From Synechococcus sp. PCC 7335 (lineage in GTDB: Bacteria > Cyanobacteriota > Cyanobacteriia > Phormidesmidales > Phormidesmidaceae): DNA of 64,000 nt. The translations under genes were made by a program, and so were the position numbers. The DNA lies in the NCBI RefSeq assembly GCF_000155595.1, contig NZ_DS989907.1, forward strand, positions 1-64,000. The letters run 5' to 3'. The notes under the pieces were generated by a model. That model made no database searches. It had not been told where the DNA came from and worked only from the letters and a program-made list of their open reading frames with translations. Below, piece by piece: positions 44,052 through 54,374 of the stretch (its first letter is position 1; every line of letters begins with the position of its first letter).

Positions 44052-45752
44052 GTGGCCCAATGCTTGAATACATATTGTTTGCATTGGCAAGATAATGATG
44101 CGATGTTTTGCGATCAGTGTGGATGTCCCTTTTATATCGATGAGCGCCTTGTTGCTACTCGGCTACTTAGTCAGAAAGGCTTATTCTCCACTGAGCGATC
44201 GCAAACGGCTGAAGCCTTCGACGTTGATACTCAGCAAACAGTAATTCTACGAGTTGTTGATTCTGAAGATCCTTTGTATGTAGACCCGTTGTTACATGCT
44301 GTTCGGGCATTGCAAAAAATCCACTCAGGCAAAAAAGTTCCTGGGATTATGCAATTAGTCGATGGAGACAGTTACTTTACTTATCCAATAAGACCCGATG
44401 AACCTGCTGCACATTTCATGGTGGCAAGGAAAGTCGAAGGAATTTCTCTAACTGAATGGATACAGAAGAATGGGGCTATCTCAGAGGAACTTGCGAAAAA
44501 TTGGTTAAAGCAACTGCTTAATGCGGTAGATGCTTTGCATCATGAGGGCTACTTGCATCGGGATATCAAACCTGACAACATTATAGTGACTGATGATCTT
44601 CAGTTAGTTTTAGTAGATTTTGATACTATTTTCTGTCTGTCAGATAGCTACTGGAAGACGCCTCGTATTGGTACAGGTGCTTATATGGCTCCTGAGCAGT
44701 CTAGCGGGAACCCATTACCTACCAGCGATCTCTACTCGATCGGTCGAACTATTATCGAAGCTCTGACTGGCAAATTTCCGCTTGAACTGGCTCGCTACCC
44801 AAATGAGTGTGTTGTCTGGGATAGAGAAGCTCCCAGGCTTTCAAAGCCATTCACTGAGCTAATCGATCGCCTAGCCAACAAGAATTTGTTATTTCGTCCT
44901 CCCGCTGCTAGCGTTGCGCTAACTTACCTATCTGAAGTTGAGGCTATCCCAGCACGGAAGCGATACTGGCGATGGCTAAGCGCACCTATCATGACAACCG
45001 CAGCTGCTATATTTGCTGTATCACTGACGATTGCTGCTGTCGGAAGCTTTGCTTTGTCTCAGCAAGTTCAGTCTGATAGTGAGCGATTAATAGCAGAGGG
45101 AAACCAGCTAATTCTTCAGGGTGATACCAGGGAGGGGCTACTGCTTCTAGAAGAGGCTGTGGAGCTAGCGCCAGATTCGGAGGAAGTTAGGGCAAAACTA
45201 GCGATCGCCTATGCTTTTATACGAGATTTTGAGTCAGCAATTGAGAACTATAAGATTGCCTTAGAAGTAGAGCCCAAAAATGCTCAATATCTGTATGAGA
45301 TTGCTAACGTTTACGAGGAAGTCAATCTACAGGAGTCTATTTTCTATTATATGGAAGCGGTAGAGAATAGCGAAGCAGATTCTTCAATTCAACTAGAAAG
45401 TCTGAACAACCTAGCTAGAGTCTATCTACTTACAGATCAGCTCCAAAAGGCTGAGGAAGTTCTTAGTAGGATCGATACGCATATAGAAGATCCAATTACA
45501 AGGATGACAGTCTTTAAGAATTTAGGTTGGCTCAACTATGAACGAGCCAACTATGACATTGCTATTGAGCAGTTAAATCAGGCGTTAGAGGCTGATGCGA
45601 CCTTTCCCGATCCTTACTGTCTCCTAGCTCTCATCCAGCAACATAGAGGAGAAGATAACTACAACGACCGTGCCACATGCGTTTTTTTAAACGCTCCTCC
45701 GAAGCCAGAGGTTACTGCTTGGCGAGAAGAATTGAATAGAGTTGCAGATTAG
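44052..45752 (+). CDS. Zinc-ribbon Ser/Thr kinase with membrane helix and TPRs
   Basis: 566 residues from GTG 44052 (GGAG about 7 bp upstream). Zinc ribbon CLNTYCLHW...CDQCG at 4-25. Kinase domain about 35-300: 'LHRDIKPDNIIV' near 170, 'LVDFDTIF' near 189 (DFD instead of DFG), 'GTGAYMAPEQ' near 207. No GxGxxG loop, and the usual VAIK lysine looks replaced (VILRVV). One membrane helix near 311-336, then four or five TPRs. The variant motifs make weak activity or a pseudokinase role possible. Confidence 0.85.
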   Translation: MAQCLNTYCLHWQDNDAMFCDQCGCPFYIDERLVATRLLSQKGLFSTERSQTAEAFDVDTQQTVILRVVDSEDPLYVDPLLHAVRALQKIHSGKKVPGIMQLVDGDSYFTYPIRPDEPAAHFMVARKVEGISLTEWIQKNGAISEELAKNWLKQLLNAVDALHHEGYLHRDIKPDNIIVTDDLQLVLVDFDTIFCLSDSYWKTPRIGTGAYMAPEQSSGNPLPTSDLYSIGRTIIEALTGKFPLELARYPNECVVWDREAPRLSKPFTELIDRLANKNLLFRPPAASVALTYLSEVEAIPARKRYWRWLSAPIMTTAAAIFAVSLTIAAVGSFALSQQVQSDSERLIAEGNQLILQGDTREGLLLLEEAVELAPDSEEVRAKLAIAYAFIRDFESAIENYKIALEVEPKNAQYLYEIANVYEEVNLQESIFYYMEAVENSEADSSIQLESLNNLARVYLLTDQLQKAEEVLSRIDTHIEDPITRMTVFKNLGWLNYERANYDIAIEQLNQALEADATFPDPYCLLALIQQHRGEDNYNDRATCVFLNAPPKPEVTAWREELNRVAD

Positions 45753-45822
45753 CTAAGTATATAAACCTAAGTGAAAATGAGGTACAATTTATACCCAAGT
45801 ATGTTAGCTGTACTACTATCTA

Positions 45823-45853
45823 CTAACTAAAGACCCTTATTTGGGTTAGTTAG
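45823..45853 (+). terminator. Hairpin after the kinase gene
   Basis: CTAACTAA..CCC (45823-45836) pairs with GGGTTAGTTAG (45843-45853) with a small bulge. It lies 70 bp past the kinase stop. There is no clear U-run, so it is a weak terminator candidate. Confidence 0.35.
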
Positions 45854-45921
45854 TCAACTATCTAAAGCTGTATTAGAACGCATTATTCTATGCCTCAATA
45901 CGTCCGGTTCATTGAACAACT

Positions 45922-46614
45922 ATGCGTATACCACTTTACTCTGTCACATCAGTTGCGTTGCTGACGACTAGCTTAGGGTTAGCAATCAATCTTACAAAAG
46001 CCGCTTCGGCGCAGGATCAGCTTTATGATTGTCCGCCAACGGGCCGAGTCGAAGCAGGTGTTAGTGATAACTTTGAGCGTCATGCGGTACTTTGCGACGG
46101 ACATGAAATACGCAATCCACAAGGCATGGAAATACTTTGCTTTGTCAGCAGAGAATTCATTTTAATCGAAGATCGAACCCAAACCTTCGATTCCTCAACT
46201 ACCTGTTCACAAAGTGCGGTACTTGAGGATGGAGGCTCTAGCGTCTGTAATGAAGGATTTTGTTTTAAATCAAAGATTCCTGCAACAGAGCAGTTTCAAA
46301 TTGTACAGCCGGATACTGTCAGTGGCCCTACGCCGCTCATTGAATGGCAAGCAGTCCCTGACACCCAATCCTATACGGTTTCTGTCATTGGCCCAGATGT
46401 TAGATGGTCGCAAACTATTGCAGCAGACGAGACTTCGTTATCGTATCCCACAGACAAAATGCCTTTAGAGCTAGGTGAGACATATGAAATCATTATTACT
46501 GCCAATCAGGGTGGTTTAGTTGTAGCTTCAGCTTCCCAGGCTATTAACGTTAGAGAGCTTACAGCGCTTCGCTTCACGCTTCATCTAGCAGCGAGTACAA
46601 ATGTTGACCAGTAG
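45922..46614 (+). CDS. Exported protein with Fn3-like C-terminal domain
   Basis: 230 residues with a signal peptide (MRIPLYSVTSVALLTTSLGL, cut after AASAQ). A cysteine-rich middle part (about 40-115) is followed by a domain 'PLIEWQAVPDTQSYTVSVIG' that looks fibronectin type III-like. Periplasmic or surface. Its 3' end overlaps the CHAT gene's 3' end by 34 bp. Confidence 0.6.
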   Translation: MRIPLYSVTSVALLTTSLGLAINLTKAASAQDQLYDCPPTGRVEAGVSDNFERHAVLCDGHEIRNPQGMEILCFVSREFILIEDRTQTFDSSTTCSQSAVLEDGGSSVCNEGFCFKSKIPATEQFQIVQPDTVSGPTPLIEWQAVPDTQSYTVSVIGPDVRWSQTIAADETSLSYPTDKMPLELGETYEIIITANQGGLVVASASQAINVRELTALRFTLHLAASTNVDQ

Positions 46615-49034
46615 TACGGATGGCTATAAGCTGGGCTGCTCATTAGGTTGACTTGGGCTTGCTGAAGAGATTTAGCGGGTGACTCTCCAGTTGCTAATAG
46701 CTGATAGAAGCGCTGTACCAAAAGGGAGCCTGCGGTAGTGTCTTGTAACCACAGCGGGGCGATCGCGTAACGTGCGCCAGATTGAATAGCCAAGCCTGCG
46801 AGACCTAACGAGGCTCTACTATCACCAGCGGCAGACTCGCAGGCGCTCAGGAACAGCAAATCGACCCCCTCTGCTCGTTTGAAAAGTCGTCCCAATTCAT
46901 CTACATCGATTGGTTTGTTCCATGCTAGAAGAAAAGTCTCTTTTCGTATTGAGCTAAACTGTCCATGTGTAGAAATATGGATGACTTTAAAGCGACGATT
47001 GGTTAACCAATCGCCTAATGTATCGGCAGTAAAGTCTTGATCGAGTAAGGTTGAAGCACTTAGGTAAGTGTCCAAATATGTAGCCTCAACCTCCGTTTCG
47101 GGAAGTGGGTTAAGTTCAGAGGAGCTAGAGGTTGAACTAAAACTAGGAGCTAGTTTAGAGAGGCCAGCGAATAAAGCGCTAGAACCTGATGGACCTAATC
47201 TAACACGCTGCATTTGTAGCGACTGAGAGATAGGGTGTGTCTGAACAAGGTATTGTTCTCCATCATGAAGCAAAGCCATTGGGATTGACTGGAAGGGAGC
47301 GTCTAAAACAAACGCAATTTCCTGCTTGTCCTGTATCAGACCAGCTTTAACAGCATTTCTGATTATTCCATCATAGAGTCGCTGCGTATAAGGAATGATT
47401 TCTTCTTCTGCTGTGAGAGCAAAGCTGTCAGCTTGAGTGTTGACGTTTATTCTTCTAGCATCTGTTAATAAACTATCAGCAGGCATACTGTAACCGTAGC
47501 GTTCTCCTCTTTGGCTGACTATCACCTGAACAAAATCGCCCAGATTAATGACATGGATAGTTACGAGTTCCGGGTCTTCTTCGAGCTCAGACGCCGACAC
47601 TAGCCGACCACAGCGAAGAAAGTTTTCTATCTGGGCGAGTTGATAAGAATTATGGACACGTTCAATAGCAATTAACTTAGGTTGTTCGCTACTTGCTAAT
47701 AACCGCATGTAGTCGCGGTATACAGGTTCTACCCTTTCTCGAAATGAAAAGCGCACCTCAGAGCTTACTGCTAGTAAATCATTACGAACGCTTGATAGCG
47801 AAGCGATTGCACTCTCATAGTACTTGACAGCATTAGCGGCGTCTCCTCTTTTTTCACTAAGCTTAGCGAGTTTATAAGCCCATTGGTACGAGATATCGTA
47901 GGCGCGAATCGACTGGGATAGCGACAGCGCTACGCTATATTGCTCGCTTGTATCAAAATCACTACTACCGATTTGAGAAAGCAGGTCCCCAGCAGTTCCG
48001 TGAGCTAAAGAAAGCGTTCTGTTGTCGTTGATCTGTTGGGCTGAGGAAGTAGCTGCTTCAATAAGGTTTTCAATGTCTGGGTAGGTAATAGAATCCTCTA
48101 AACTCGAATTCATATTCCCTCGCTTAATAGCAAGCAAGCTATTGGCAAGGTTTAACTGGCTATAGATGGCATCAATTACAGTCATCTGGTCGAAGTTGTT
48201 CAGATTTAAAGCACTGTAGGCCGCTTGCGCTGATAGTGTGATAGGTTTCATTAAGCTTTGACTGAGTGGCTGGTTTCCTATGTCTTGTCTCTGAATATAT
48301 GCCAACATGCCAATCGTATTTAGACGAGCTTTCGTTGACTGAACAACCTCGGAAGAATCACCCACAGACGCATACAAAGCAAGGGCTTTTGAACTATTTT
48401 CGACTGCTTGAGTAAGTCTCTGGGAACGTTCGACAGCAGCCCTTTCTTCGATTCGAAGATAGTCTTGTAATGCTGATTGGAAAGATAGGTTGTAGATGTT
48501 TGCTAAAGAAAAAGTGATTGGGGTGGTCAGTGACTGCTGTAGAGACGCCTTTTGCGCTAGTTCTCTGGCGAACGTTAGCGCTAAGGTTGCCTCATCCAAG
48601 TTACCTAACAAACCTAAATTATCTCCAAGTAGCCTAATCCCTAGTGTATTGACTGAACTAGGTTCTACTTTAGCTAGCTCAGTTGAAATTAATCCGCTTT
48701 CAGCTTGTGGCTCGCAGACTAGCCTAGCTATGTATAGTGCTCTAGCCGTTGTCTTGCACGCTTGAGAATTCAGGCCAAGCGCCTGCTCAGCTAGTGATTG
48801 GTTTAGCTGCGCTCCAATAATTCCTTCTGTGTCGTTTTCCTTCCTGTACAGTTGTTCTGCCTCACGCCAGGTGGACAGTGCTCTACTAGGTGCGCCATTG
48901 TCTAGAAAGCTGAAGCCTTCCTGATTGAGCCGATCTGCGGTGGGAGCTTGAGAATAACCAGGGAAAGCAAACAGGACAATTGTAAGAATAAATCCTGTTA
49001 ATGTTAGTAGCCAGTATCGAGAAAAGAGAATCAT
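46581..49034 (-). CDS. CHAT-domain protein with TPR-like repeats, exported
   Basis: The ATG at 49034 gives a signal-like start (MILFSRYWLLTLTGFILTIV). 817 residues. Helical repeats (TPR-like) fill about 30-420. The C-terminal caspase-like CHAT domain has His in 'VIHISTHGQF' and Cys in 'LLFLSACESAAGDSRASLGL', the catalytic pair, and ends 'YSHPYYWSTFVLA'. CHAT proteases occur beside two-partner secretion genes in cyanobacteria, as here. Substrate unknown. Confidence 0.88.
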   Translation of the reverse strand: MILFSRYWLLTLTGFILTIVLFAFPGYSQAPTADRLNQEGFSFLDNGAPSRALSTWREAEQLYRKENDTEGIIGAQLNQSLAEQALGLNSQACKTTARALYIARLVCEPQAESGLISTELAKVEPSSVNTLGIRLLGDNLGLLGNLDEATLALTFARELAQKASLQQSLTTPITFSLANIYNLSFQSALQDYLRIEERAAVERSQRLTQAVENSSKALALYASVGDSSEVVQSTKARLNTIGMLAYIQRQDIGNQPLSQSLMKPITLSAQAAYSALNLNNFDQMTVIDAIYSQLNLANSLLAIKRGNMNSSLEDSITYPDIENLIEAATSSAQQINDNRTLSLAHGTAGDLLSQIGSSDFDTSEQYSVALSLSQSIRAYDISYQWAYKLAKLSEKRGDAANAVKYYESAIASLSSVRNDLLAVSSEVRFSFRERVEPVYRDYMRLLASSEQPKLIAIERVHNSYQLAQIENFLRCGRLVSASELEEDPELVTIHVINLGDFVQVIVSQRGERYGYSMPADSLLTDARRINVNTQADSFALTAEEEIIPYTQRLYDGIIRNAVKAGLIQDKQEIAFVLDAPFQSIPMALLHDGEQYLVQTHPISQSLQMQRVRLGPSGSSALFAGLSKLAPSFSSTSSSSELNPLPETEVEATYLDTYLSASTLLDQDFTADTLGDWLTNRRFKVIHISTHGQFSSIRKETFLLAWNKPIDVDELGRLFKRAEGVDLLFLSACESAAGDSRASLGLAGLAIQSGARYAIAPLWLQDTTAGSLLVQRFYQLLATGESPAKSLQQAQVNLMSSPAYSHPYYWSTFVLAAR

Positions 49035-49071
49035 ACTATAAAAAGACTTTGTACGTAGGAGCAACGCAAAT

Positions 49072-50790
49072 TTGCCTTCAGCTCAACACAATATTGGGGC
49101 AGTTGTTTGTACTGGGCCAGTCGTATTATCGTTGATAACCGCCGCTAACGCCCAGGTTCTTCCACTTCCACCGAACTCGATTGATGAACCACTGATAGAA
49201 AGAGAGCTTATCGAGCTGCCCGAAAAACAACCGCCCGTGCTAGAGGTTCCAGTACTGCCGAGCGCACCTATTCAAGAGATATCTCCAAACATATCAACAT
49301 TATTTGTTTCTACGGTGCAGTTCGTTGGCAATACTGTCTTTACAAACGAACAACTTCAGGCAATTGCTCAGCCATACACAGACCGTTTCCTGACTTATGA
49401 AGATCTTGTACGACTTAGGAGTGACCTGACAAACTTCTATGTGCGCAATGGCTATACATTTTCGGGCGTATACATTCCCGCTATCGGCAATGAGTTTGTT
49501 GATCCTAGCGATGCTACCATTACTTTACAAGTAGCAGAAGGCAGCATTGAACGGATAGTTTTCGTTGGTGATAAGCGACTCGAATCATACGTTCGAGAAC
49601 GTCTAGAATTTGCATTCACGCCTCTGAATCAGCCAAGGTTAGAAGCGGCCATTCGTTTACTTCAAAACGATCCATTTGTTCAAAGCATCTCAGCCAACAT
49701 AGCCCCCGGATCGGCGGAAGATCGATTTATTCTAGAAGTGCAAGCGGCAGCACAGCCGACTTTAGATATTAGAGTCGGTACGGACAATCAGAGGTTGCCT
49801 TCTGTAGGTAGTGTTCAGACCCAGGCTGAACTCACTGCCTCAAATCTACTAGGTGCAGGAGAACAGGTCAGGGTTAGCTATGGGCGAACGGAAGGCAGCA
49901 ACACATACGACGTGCAAGTTGGAGCACCTGTCAATAGGTGGAATGGCACCCTATCATTTGCATATGCCTCTATTGATGGCCGTATTACGGAAGATCCAAT
50001 TGAAGAATTTGACATAAGAACCGACAGCCAACTATACACAGTCTCATTTGAGCAGCCTGTGATTAGAAAAGTGACAGAAGATGTTGTTGAAACGCTCGCT
50101 GTCGGAATTAGTGCTACTAGACTAAATACCGAGGCTACGCTTTCCGGTATTCCCTTCCCCCTCTCTCCGGGAGCAAATGCAAACGGGACAACCAGAGTCA
50201 CCGAGCTTAGCTTTTTTCAGTCTTATTTGAACAGGACTCAAGCGAGCGCTCTGTACGCTGGCTCAGAGTTTAATCTCGGCTTGGATGCATTCAACGCTAC
50301 CGTTGGTAGTGAACCGGATGCTCAGTATCTAATCTGGCGTGGTCAGACAATATGGTTGCAAAGGGTATTCAATTCTGCACAGCTATCGCTTACAGGAGCA
50401 TTACAGCTTAGTAGCGACCCTCTGATTCCTTTCAGTCAGTTCTCTCTTGGTGGACCCAACTCTATTAGAGGTTATCGACAGGATGCGCTTCTTGCTGACA
50501 GCGGCGCTAGCCTGACAGCAGAGTTGCAAGTTCCTATTGTTAGCACTCAAGATGGGCAACAGCTTAGTCTCATTCCTTTTACGGGTGTAGCCGTTGGTTG
50601 GAACAACAACAGGAATCGCGCTCTTGATACTAATGTTTTATCTTCTATAGGGCTAGGGGGACAATATGAATGGAAAGATTTTGCCGCTCGGATCAACTAT
50701 GCAATTCCCTTCACAAGCATTGCAGGTACGGGTGACAGCCTTCAAGAGCAGGGCATCGATTTTGAAGTGCGCTACCGACTTCGGTTCTAG
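49072..50790 (+). CDS. Two-partner secretion outer-membrane transporter (ShlB/FhaC family)
   Basis: A TTG start at 49072 has AGGAG 10 bp upstream. 572 residues: signal-like N-terminus, a proline-rich linker, POTRA domain(s) about 80-230 ('FVSTVQFVGNTVFTNEQLQA'), then a beta-barrel with the Omp85 motif 'FSLGGPNSIRGYRQ' near 462-475 and a terminal 'EVRYRLRF' strand. It exports the TpsA partner encoded convergently; their 3' ends overlap by 4 bp. Confidence 0.9.
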   Translation: MPSAQHNIGAVVCTGPVVLSLITAANAQVLPLPPNSIDEPLIERELIELPEKQPPVLEVPVLPSAPIQEISPNISTLFVSTVQFVGNTVFTNEQLQAIAQPYTDRFLTYEDLVRLRSDLTNFYVRNGYTFSGVYIPAIGNEFVDPSDATITLQVAEGSIERIVFVGDKRLESYVRERLEFAFTPLNQPRLEAAIRLLQNDPFVQSISANIAPGSAEDRFILEVQAAAQPTLDIRVGTDNQRLPSVGSVQTQAELTASNLLGAGEQVRVSYGRTEGSNTYDVQVGAPVNRWNGTLSFAYASIDGRITEDPIEEFDIRTDSQLYTVSFEQPVIRKVTEDVVETLAVGISATRLNTEATLSGIPFPLSPGANANGTTRVTELSFFQSYLNRTQASALYAGSEFNLGLDAFNATVGSEPDAQYLIWRGQTIWLQRVFNSAQLSLTGALQLSSDPLIPFSQFSLGGPNSIRGYRQDALLADSGASLTAELQVPIVSTQDGQQLSLIPFTGVAVGWNNNRNRALDTNVLSSIGLGGQYEWKDFAARINYAIPFTSIAGTGDSLQEQGIDFEVRYRLRF

Positions 50791-53258
50791 ACGGGTGCAT
50801 CGTTCACACAATTATGCTTTGCCGCCTTACTCTCAGCATCAGCATTCGGGAGCTGATTCACAAAACGCACAGTTCCATCTCCATTTGGCACCCAGCCCTG
50901 AGCTTCCACGATTTGATTGCGTGGACTATAGCTAGTTTGGTAATTTGCTTCAGCTGCACGATTCCAACCATCGCTGGCTTGAAGCAACCCTTCATTAGAA
51001 GTTGGTAGTCCATCGCGGCCAACAGTTGTAAATGAACTATCGTCAGCAGCACCAGCACAGGTATTAGCTGCCTGCGGTAGCGCTGTAGGAATAACAACTT
51101 CAGTCTCTGTCTGCAATGAATCCTCTAGCGTTCGAACATCAACCACCCCACTTAGCTCAGGGCCTGCTGCTGACGTAGCCGTGATAGTGCTGTCATCAGA
51201 TTGGAGTAGCGTATCGGCTTCAATCACTACTTGACCGCCAGCCCCTTCTAGGGCATCCGCACTGATTGAACTCCCATCAATCAAGGCGATCGCATCACTA
51301 GCTATTGTGATATTTCCACCTCGTCCTTCGCCTGCTGCTGAGGCACTAATTGAAGCTTCTGGACCAGCAAAGAGGGTCTGGGAATCTATATCAATACTCC
51401 CCCCCTGTCCACCTCTTGTGATGGCAGAAATTGAGCCCCCTGAACGGACTTGTAATTGCTCAGTGTTTATGAATAGATCTCCAGCATTCCCTGTCCCTTC
51501 ATTTTGTACGCCAACCGCCCCAGCGTTTCTCAGTGTCAAAGATGGAGTGCTAATGGAAACTAAACCAGCCTCTCCTGTTGGACTACCCTCAAAACCGAAG
51601 AACTCTATGGCCTCGGGGGGGCCTGTGAATGCTCCTGAAGTGATCCTGCTATTATCGCCACCTACTTTTGTTCCATCAATCAGAATAGCTTCAGTCGAAT
51701 TGACTTGAATCCTGCCAGCATCTCCAAAGCTGCTAGACGAACTGACAATTTGTCCTCCGTCTAGTAGTCTTAATCTATCAGTATTAACAGTTATATCTCC
51801 CGCATTTCCTAACAGTAGGTCTGTGGCGTTTAGCTGAGATATATCAGGAGGCAGTGAAGTTGTTGTAAATATTAGTGAAGAGATAATAATTGGTTCAGCC
51901 GTTGAGCTAACTAAAATATCGTTCGCTTCGATGTTTAGATTAGCACTGTTTCCTGATCCTAACGTTGCACTAATAATGCTTCCACCATCAATTAGGTTTA
52001 GAGTCTTCGTATCAACAGAGATAACTCCTAAGTTAGTCATTTGATCAGTGCTGCTAGGTCCAAGATTTGATGAGATGATACTACTAGTTGCAGCGGGATT
52101 GTACGGACTCTGGCCTTCTACCGTAATTGAATTACTAGCTTCAACTGTCACATTTCCAGGAACACCAGAAGCAAAGGATCGTTGTGAGATCACAGCACCA
52201 TTAGATAAACGAACATCATTTGCTTGCACTGCGATAGATCCCCCTGTTCCAGAACCGTAATTATCCACTACTATGCTTGAGGGTAAGGGATTAATAGACG
52301 CCTCTGAAGGAACAGGCGTTCTTCCACCAATAATCAAGCTATCACTTGCAAGTTCTATGGAATTCTGTGGCAAGCTCTCGACTGAACTAGAATTGTAGAT
52401 AGTAGCTGCACCTGACATATTTATTTCATTTGCCGTAAGTGTAACCGAGCCACCTGTAGCTCCGCGTATATCAAGGAATGAAGAATCGGCAAGGGAGAGA
52501 CTACCTCCCTCTTCTACCCTGTAGCTAAGTGAATTTAAGTTTTGATCAAATTCAACTGAACCCTCTTGAATTGCCGCTAGCTGAATTTGTCCTTCAGGAG
52601 ACCTAACTACAGCACCGTTAAGTAATACATCACCGCCTATTAGAATAATTCCTTCACCTGCTATATTTGTTAACCCTGGGTTCGGTGCAAGCTCAATCAA
52701 TGGCGTTTTAGGATCGCCAATAAGAGTATGACCAAGGCCCATAACAGAGATAGAGTTTGGACTAGACAAACCTAAGCCAACTGGAACGCTGCTCGTTAGA
52801 ACACTGTTGTCTCGCGCTTCTGTATTAAAAACGCTGCCATCCTTAAAACGAACGACATCGCCAGTAGTAGCAAGAAAAGAGCCTCCTATAGCCAAGGCTG
52901 CATTGGGTAAAAAATCTATCCCGTTCGGATTTAACAAGTACAGATCAGCTACACCGTTCGCTCTGATCAAGCCGTCTATACTCGTAGAATTTGGACCTGT
53001 AACCCTAGTTAGAATTCTTTCTACGTCTATGCTGTTGTTAAAAAAAACAGCGTGGCCTTCAGGAATAGAAAACGTTTCAAAGCTATGAAACAAGTTCCCC
53101 CCTAGCTGGGTTCCACCATCTACTTGAATATCTACATCCCCAGACACTAAGGAATTTCCACCATCAAGCGTAGCGTCAGGCACTATCTGTGCTTTAGCGA
53201 GCTGATGGTGTAACGTAAGATACAAAAAGAAGCTCAGGAATATGCCTATTTTTTTCAT
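50787..53258 (-). CDS. Filamentous-haemagglutinin-type exoprotein (TpsA)
   Basis: 823 residues with a signal peptide (MKKIGIFLSFFLYLTLHHQL). The TPS domain at about 25-150 has the typical 'GGTQLGGNLFHSFETFSIPE' and 'LYLLNPNGIDFLPNAALAIG' segments. The rest is beta-helix-like repeats (GGSITLTANEI-type units, many S/N/G). It is the partner of the adjacent FhaC-like transporter. Adhesin or surface factor by family; no toxin tip is visible. Confidence 0.88.
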   Translation of the reverse strand: MKKIGIFLSFFLYLTLHHQLAKAQIVPDATLDGGNSLVSGDVDIQVDGGTQLGGNLFHSFETFSIPEGHAVFFNNSIDVERILTRVTGPNSTSIDGLIRANGVADLYLLNPNGIDFLPNAALAIGGSFLATTGDVVRFKDGSVFNTEARDNSVLTSSVPVGLGLSSPNSISVMGLGHTLIGDPKTPLIELAPNPGLTNIAGEGIILIGGDVLLNGAVVRSPEGQIQLAAIQEGSVEFDQNLNSLSYRVEEGGSLSLADSSFLDIRGATGGSVTLTANEINMSGAATIYNSSSVESLPQNSIELASDSLIIGGRTPVPSEASINPLPSSIVVDNYGSGTGGSIAVQANDVRLSNGAVISQRSFASGVPGNVTVEASNSITVEGQSPYNPAATSSIISSNLGPSSTDQMTNLGVISVDTKTLNLIDGGSIISATLGSGNSANLNIEANDILVSSTAEPIIISSLIFTTTSLPPDISQLNATDLLLGNAGDITVNTDRLRLLDGGQIVSSSSSFGDAGRIQVNSTEAILIDGTKVGGDNSRITSGAFTGPPEAIEFFGFEGSPTGEAGLVSISTPSLTLRNAGAVGVQNEGTGNAGDLFINTEQLQVRSGGSISAITRGGQGGSIDIDSQTLFAGPEASISASAAGEGRGGNITIASDAIALIDGSSISADALEGAGGQVVIEADTLLQSDDSTITATSAAGPELSGVVDVRTLEDSLQTETEVVIPTALPQAANTCAGAADDSSFTTVGRDGLPTSNEGLLQASDGWNRAAEANYQTSYSPRNQIVEAQGWVPNGDGTVRFVNQLPNADAESKAAKHNCVNDAPV

Positions 53259-53336
53259 GTCAGAACTCCTAATCGTTTACAGTCGTTGTTATGGAAGTAC
53301 TCTAGGGTGAATAGCATAATTACCTCTAAAGTGTTG

Positions 53337-54374
53337 TCAGAGGGGCAAATGCTGAATGCCATATCCGTAGTAGTCGAAGTAAGCTTTCGATCTTTGTTGA
53401 ATAGAACTTGCTCGATTTTGTACTTCTGGTAATAAGTTGAGTGGTCGCGGCTTGATGACCTGAGAGTAGTCCAAACCTGAGTGATCTTCTATAGTTAAGA
53501 AATTCATAACCTGTTTGATAGTAGCGGCTGGTGCGCTGCACAAGTCCTCATACCTGATAGATATGTATTCCAGCGGGGATAGTCTGTTAATACTTTCCAT
53601 GTAGTAGTTGATTGCATCTACCGACGATTTGATAGTTTGGTGCAGACTTAAGCCTAGAGACTTTGAAACTAGAACCCTTAACAAACTACGCTTAATTGGG
53701 TTACTCAATGTCTCCCTATAGAGAGGCGACAGCATGGCTGTGTATTCGTTCCAGCCGTAGATTACACTGCGCGAAGCCTTTAATTTGGAGCTAACAACAT
53801 GGACAGGATGGCGATGAATAAAGATAAACTTTGCACCTCGAGCAAATTGCTTGACTTGTAAGAACTGGGGAAAGTCCCAAGGGTTCTTGAGCAGTAGCGG
53901 TTTGGCTGGGTCAGATATAGCTTGAATCTTACGGCACAGCTGCTGAAAGGTAGGCAGGTTTCTTGGTGTGATGAACAGCTCCTTGCCGACTACGTTCTTC
54001 AGGATGAACCCGTATTCTTCAGGTAAGCTTGGCGTCGCCGCAACATGGTCAATCTTGCGATCACTGATTCCTACTTCCTTGAAGCGTTCTTCTAAATCCC
54101 TAATAGCAAGATCTTCCCTTTTGTTAATATGATTAGATAGAATCTCGTCGTACTTGATAATGTGATAAGCTCTCACCACATTAAAGTAGCCTGTATCGGC
54201 AAGTGTTTTATATAGCAACGTTGTGCCCGAGCGCTGATCTCCTAGAATGAAGATGGGCGCGACCTTAATATCTTTTATTTCGTTTAGATACTGGCTATCA
54301 GGGTTGCTCGTTAGGTCCGTAGGCTGCATTGAATTAACACCAATTAAGAGGTTTGTGCCCTTCGCAGCCATCAT
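53337..54374 (-). CDS. Sulfotransferase-family protein
   Basis: 345 residues. PAPS-binding 5' motif 'IFILGDQRSGTTLLYKTLAD' near 37-56 and 3' motif 'FIFIHRHPVHVVSSKLKASR' near 182-201, as in the Sulfotransfer_1/3 families. Transfers sulfate from PAPS to an unknown acceptor, perhaps a sugar, lipid or protein. Downstream of the TpsA gene on the same strand but with upstream promoter space of its own. Confidence 0.82.
   Translation of the reverse strand: MMAAKGTNLLIGVNSMQPTDLTSNPDSQYLNEIKDIKVAPIFILGDQRSGTTLLYKTLADTGYFNVVRAYHIIKYDEILSNHINKREDLAIRDLEERFKEVGISDRKIDHVAATPSLPEEYGFILKNVVGKELFITPRNLPTFQQLCRKIQAISDPAKPLLLKNPWDFPQFLQVKQFARGAKFIFIHRHPVHVVSSKLKASRSVIYGWNEYTAMLSPLYRETLSNPIKRSLLRVLVSKSLGLSLHQTIKSSVDAINYYMESINRLSPLEYISIRYEDLCSAPAATIKQVMNFLTIEDHSGLDYSQVIKPRPLNLLPEVQNRASSIQQRSKAYFDYYGYGIQHLPL

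Noticed and set aside
45781-45796. GGTACAATTTATACCC as a second LexA box
   Set aside because: It lacks the second GTWC half-site of the consensus.
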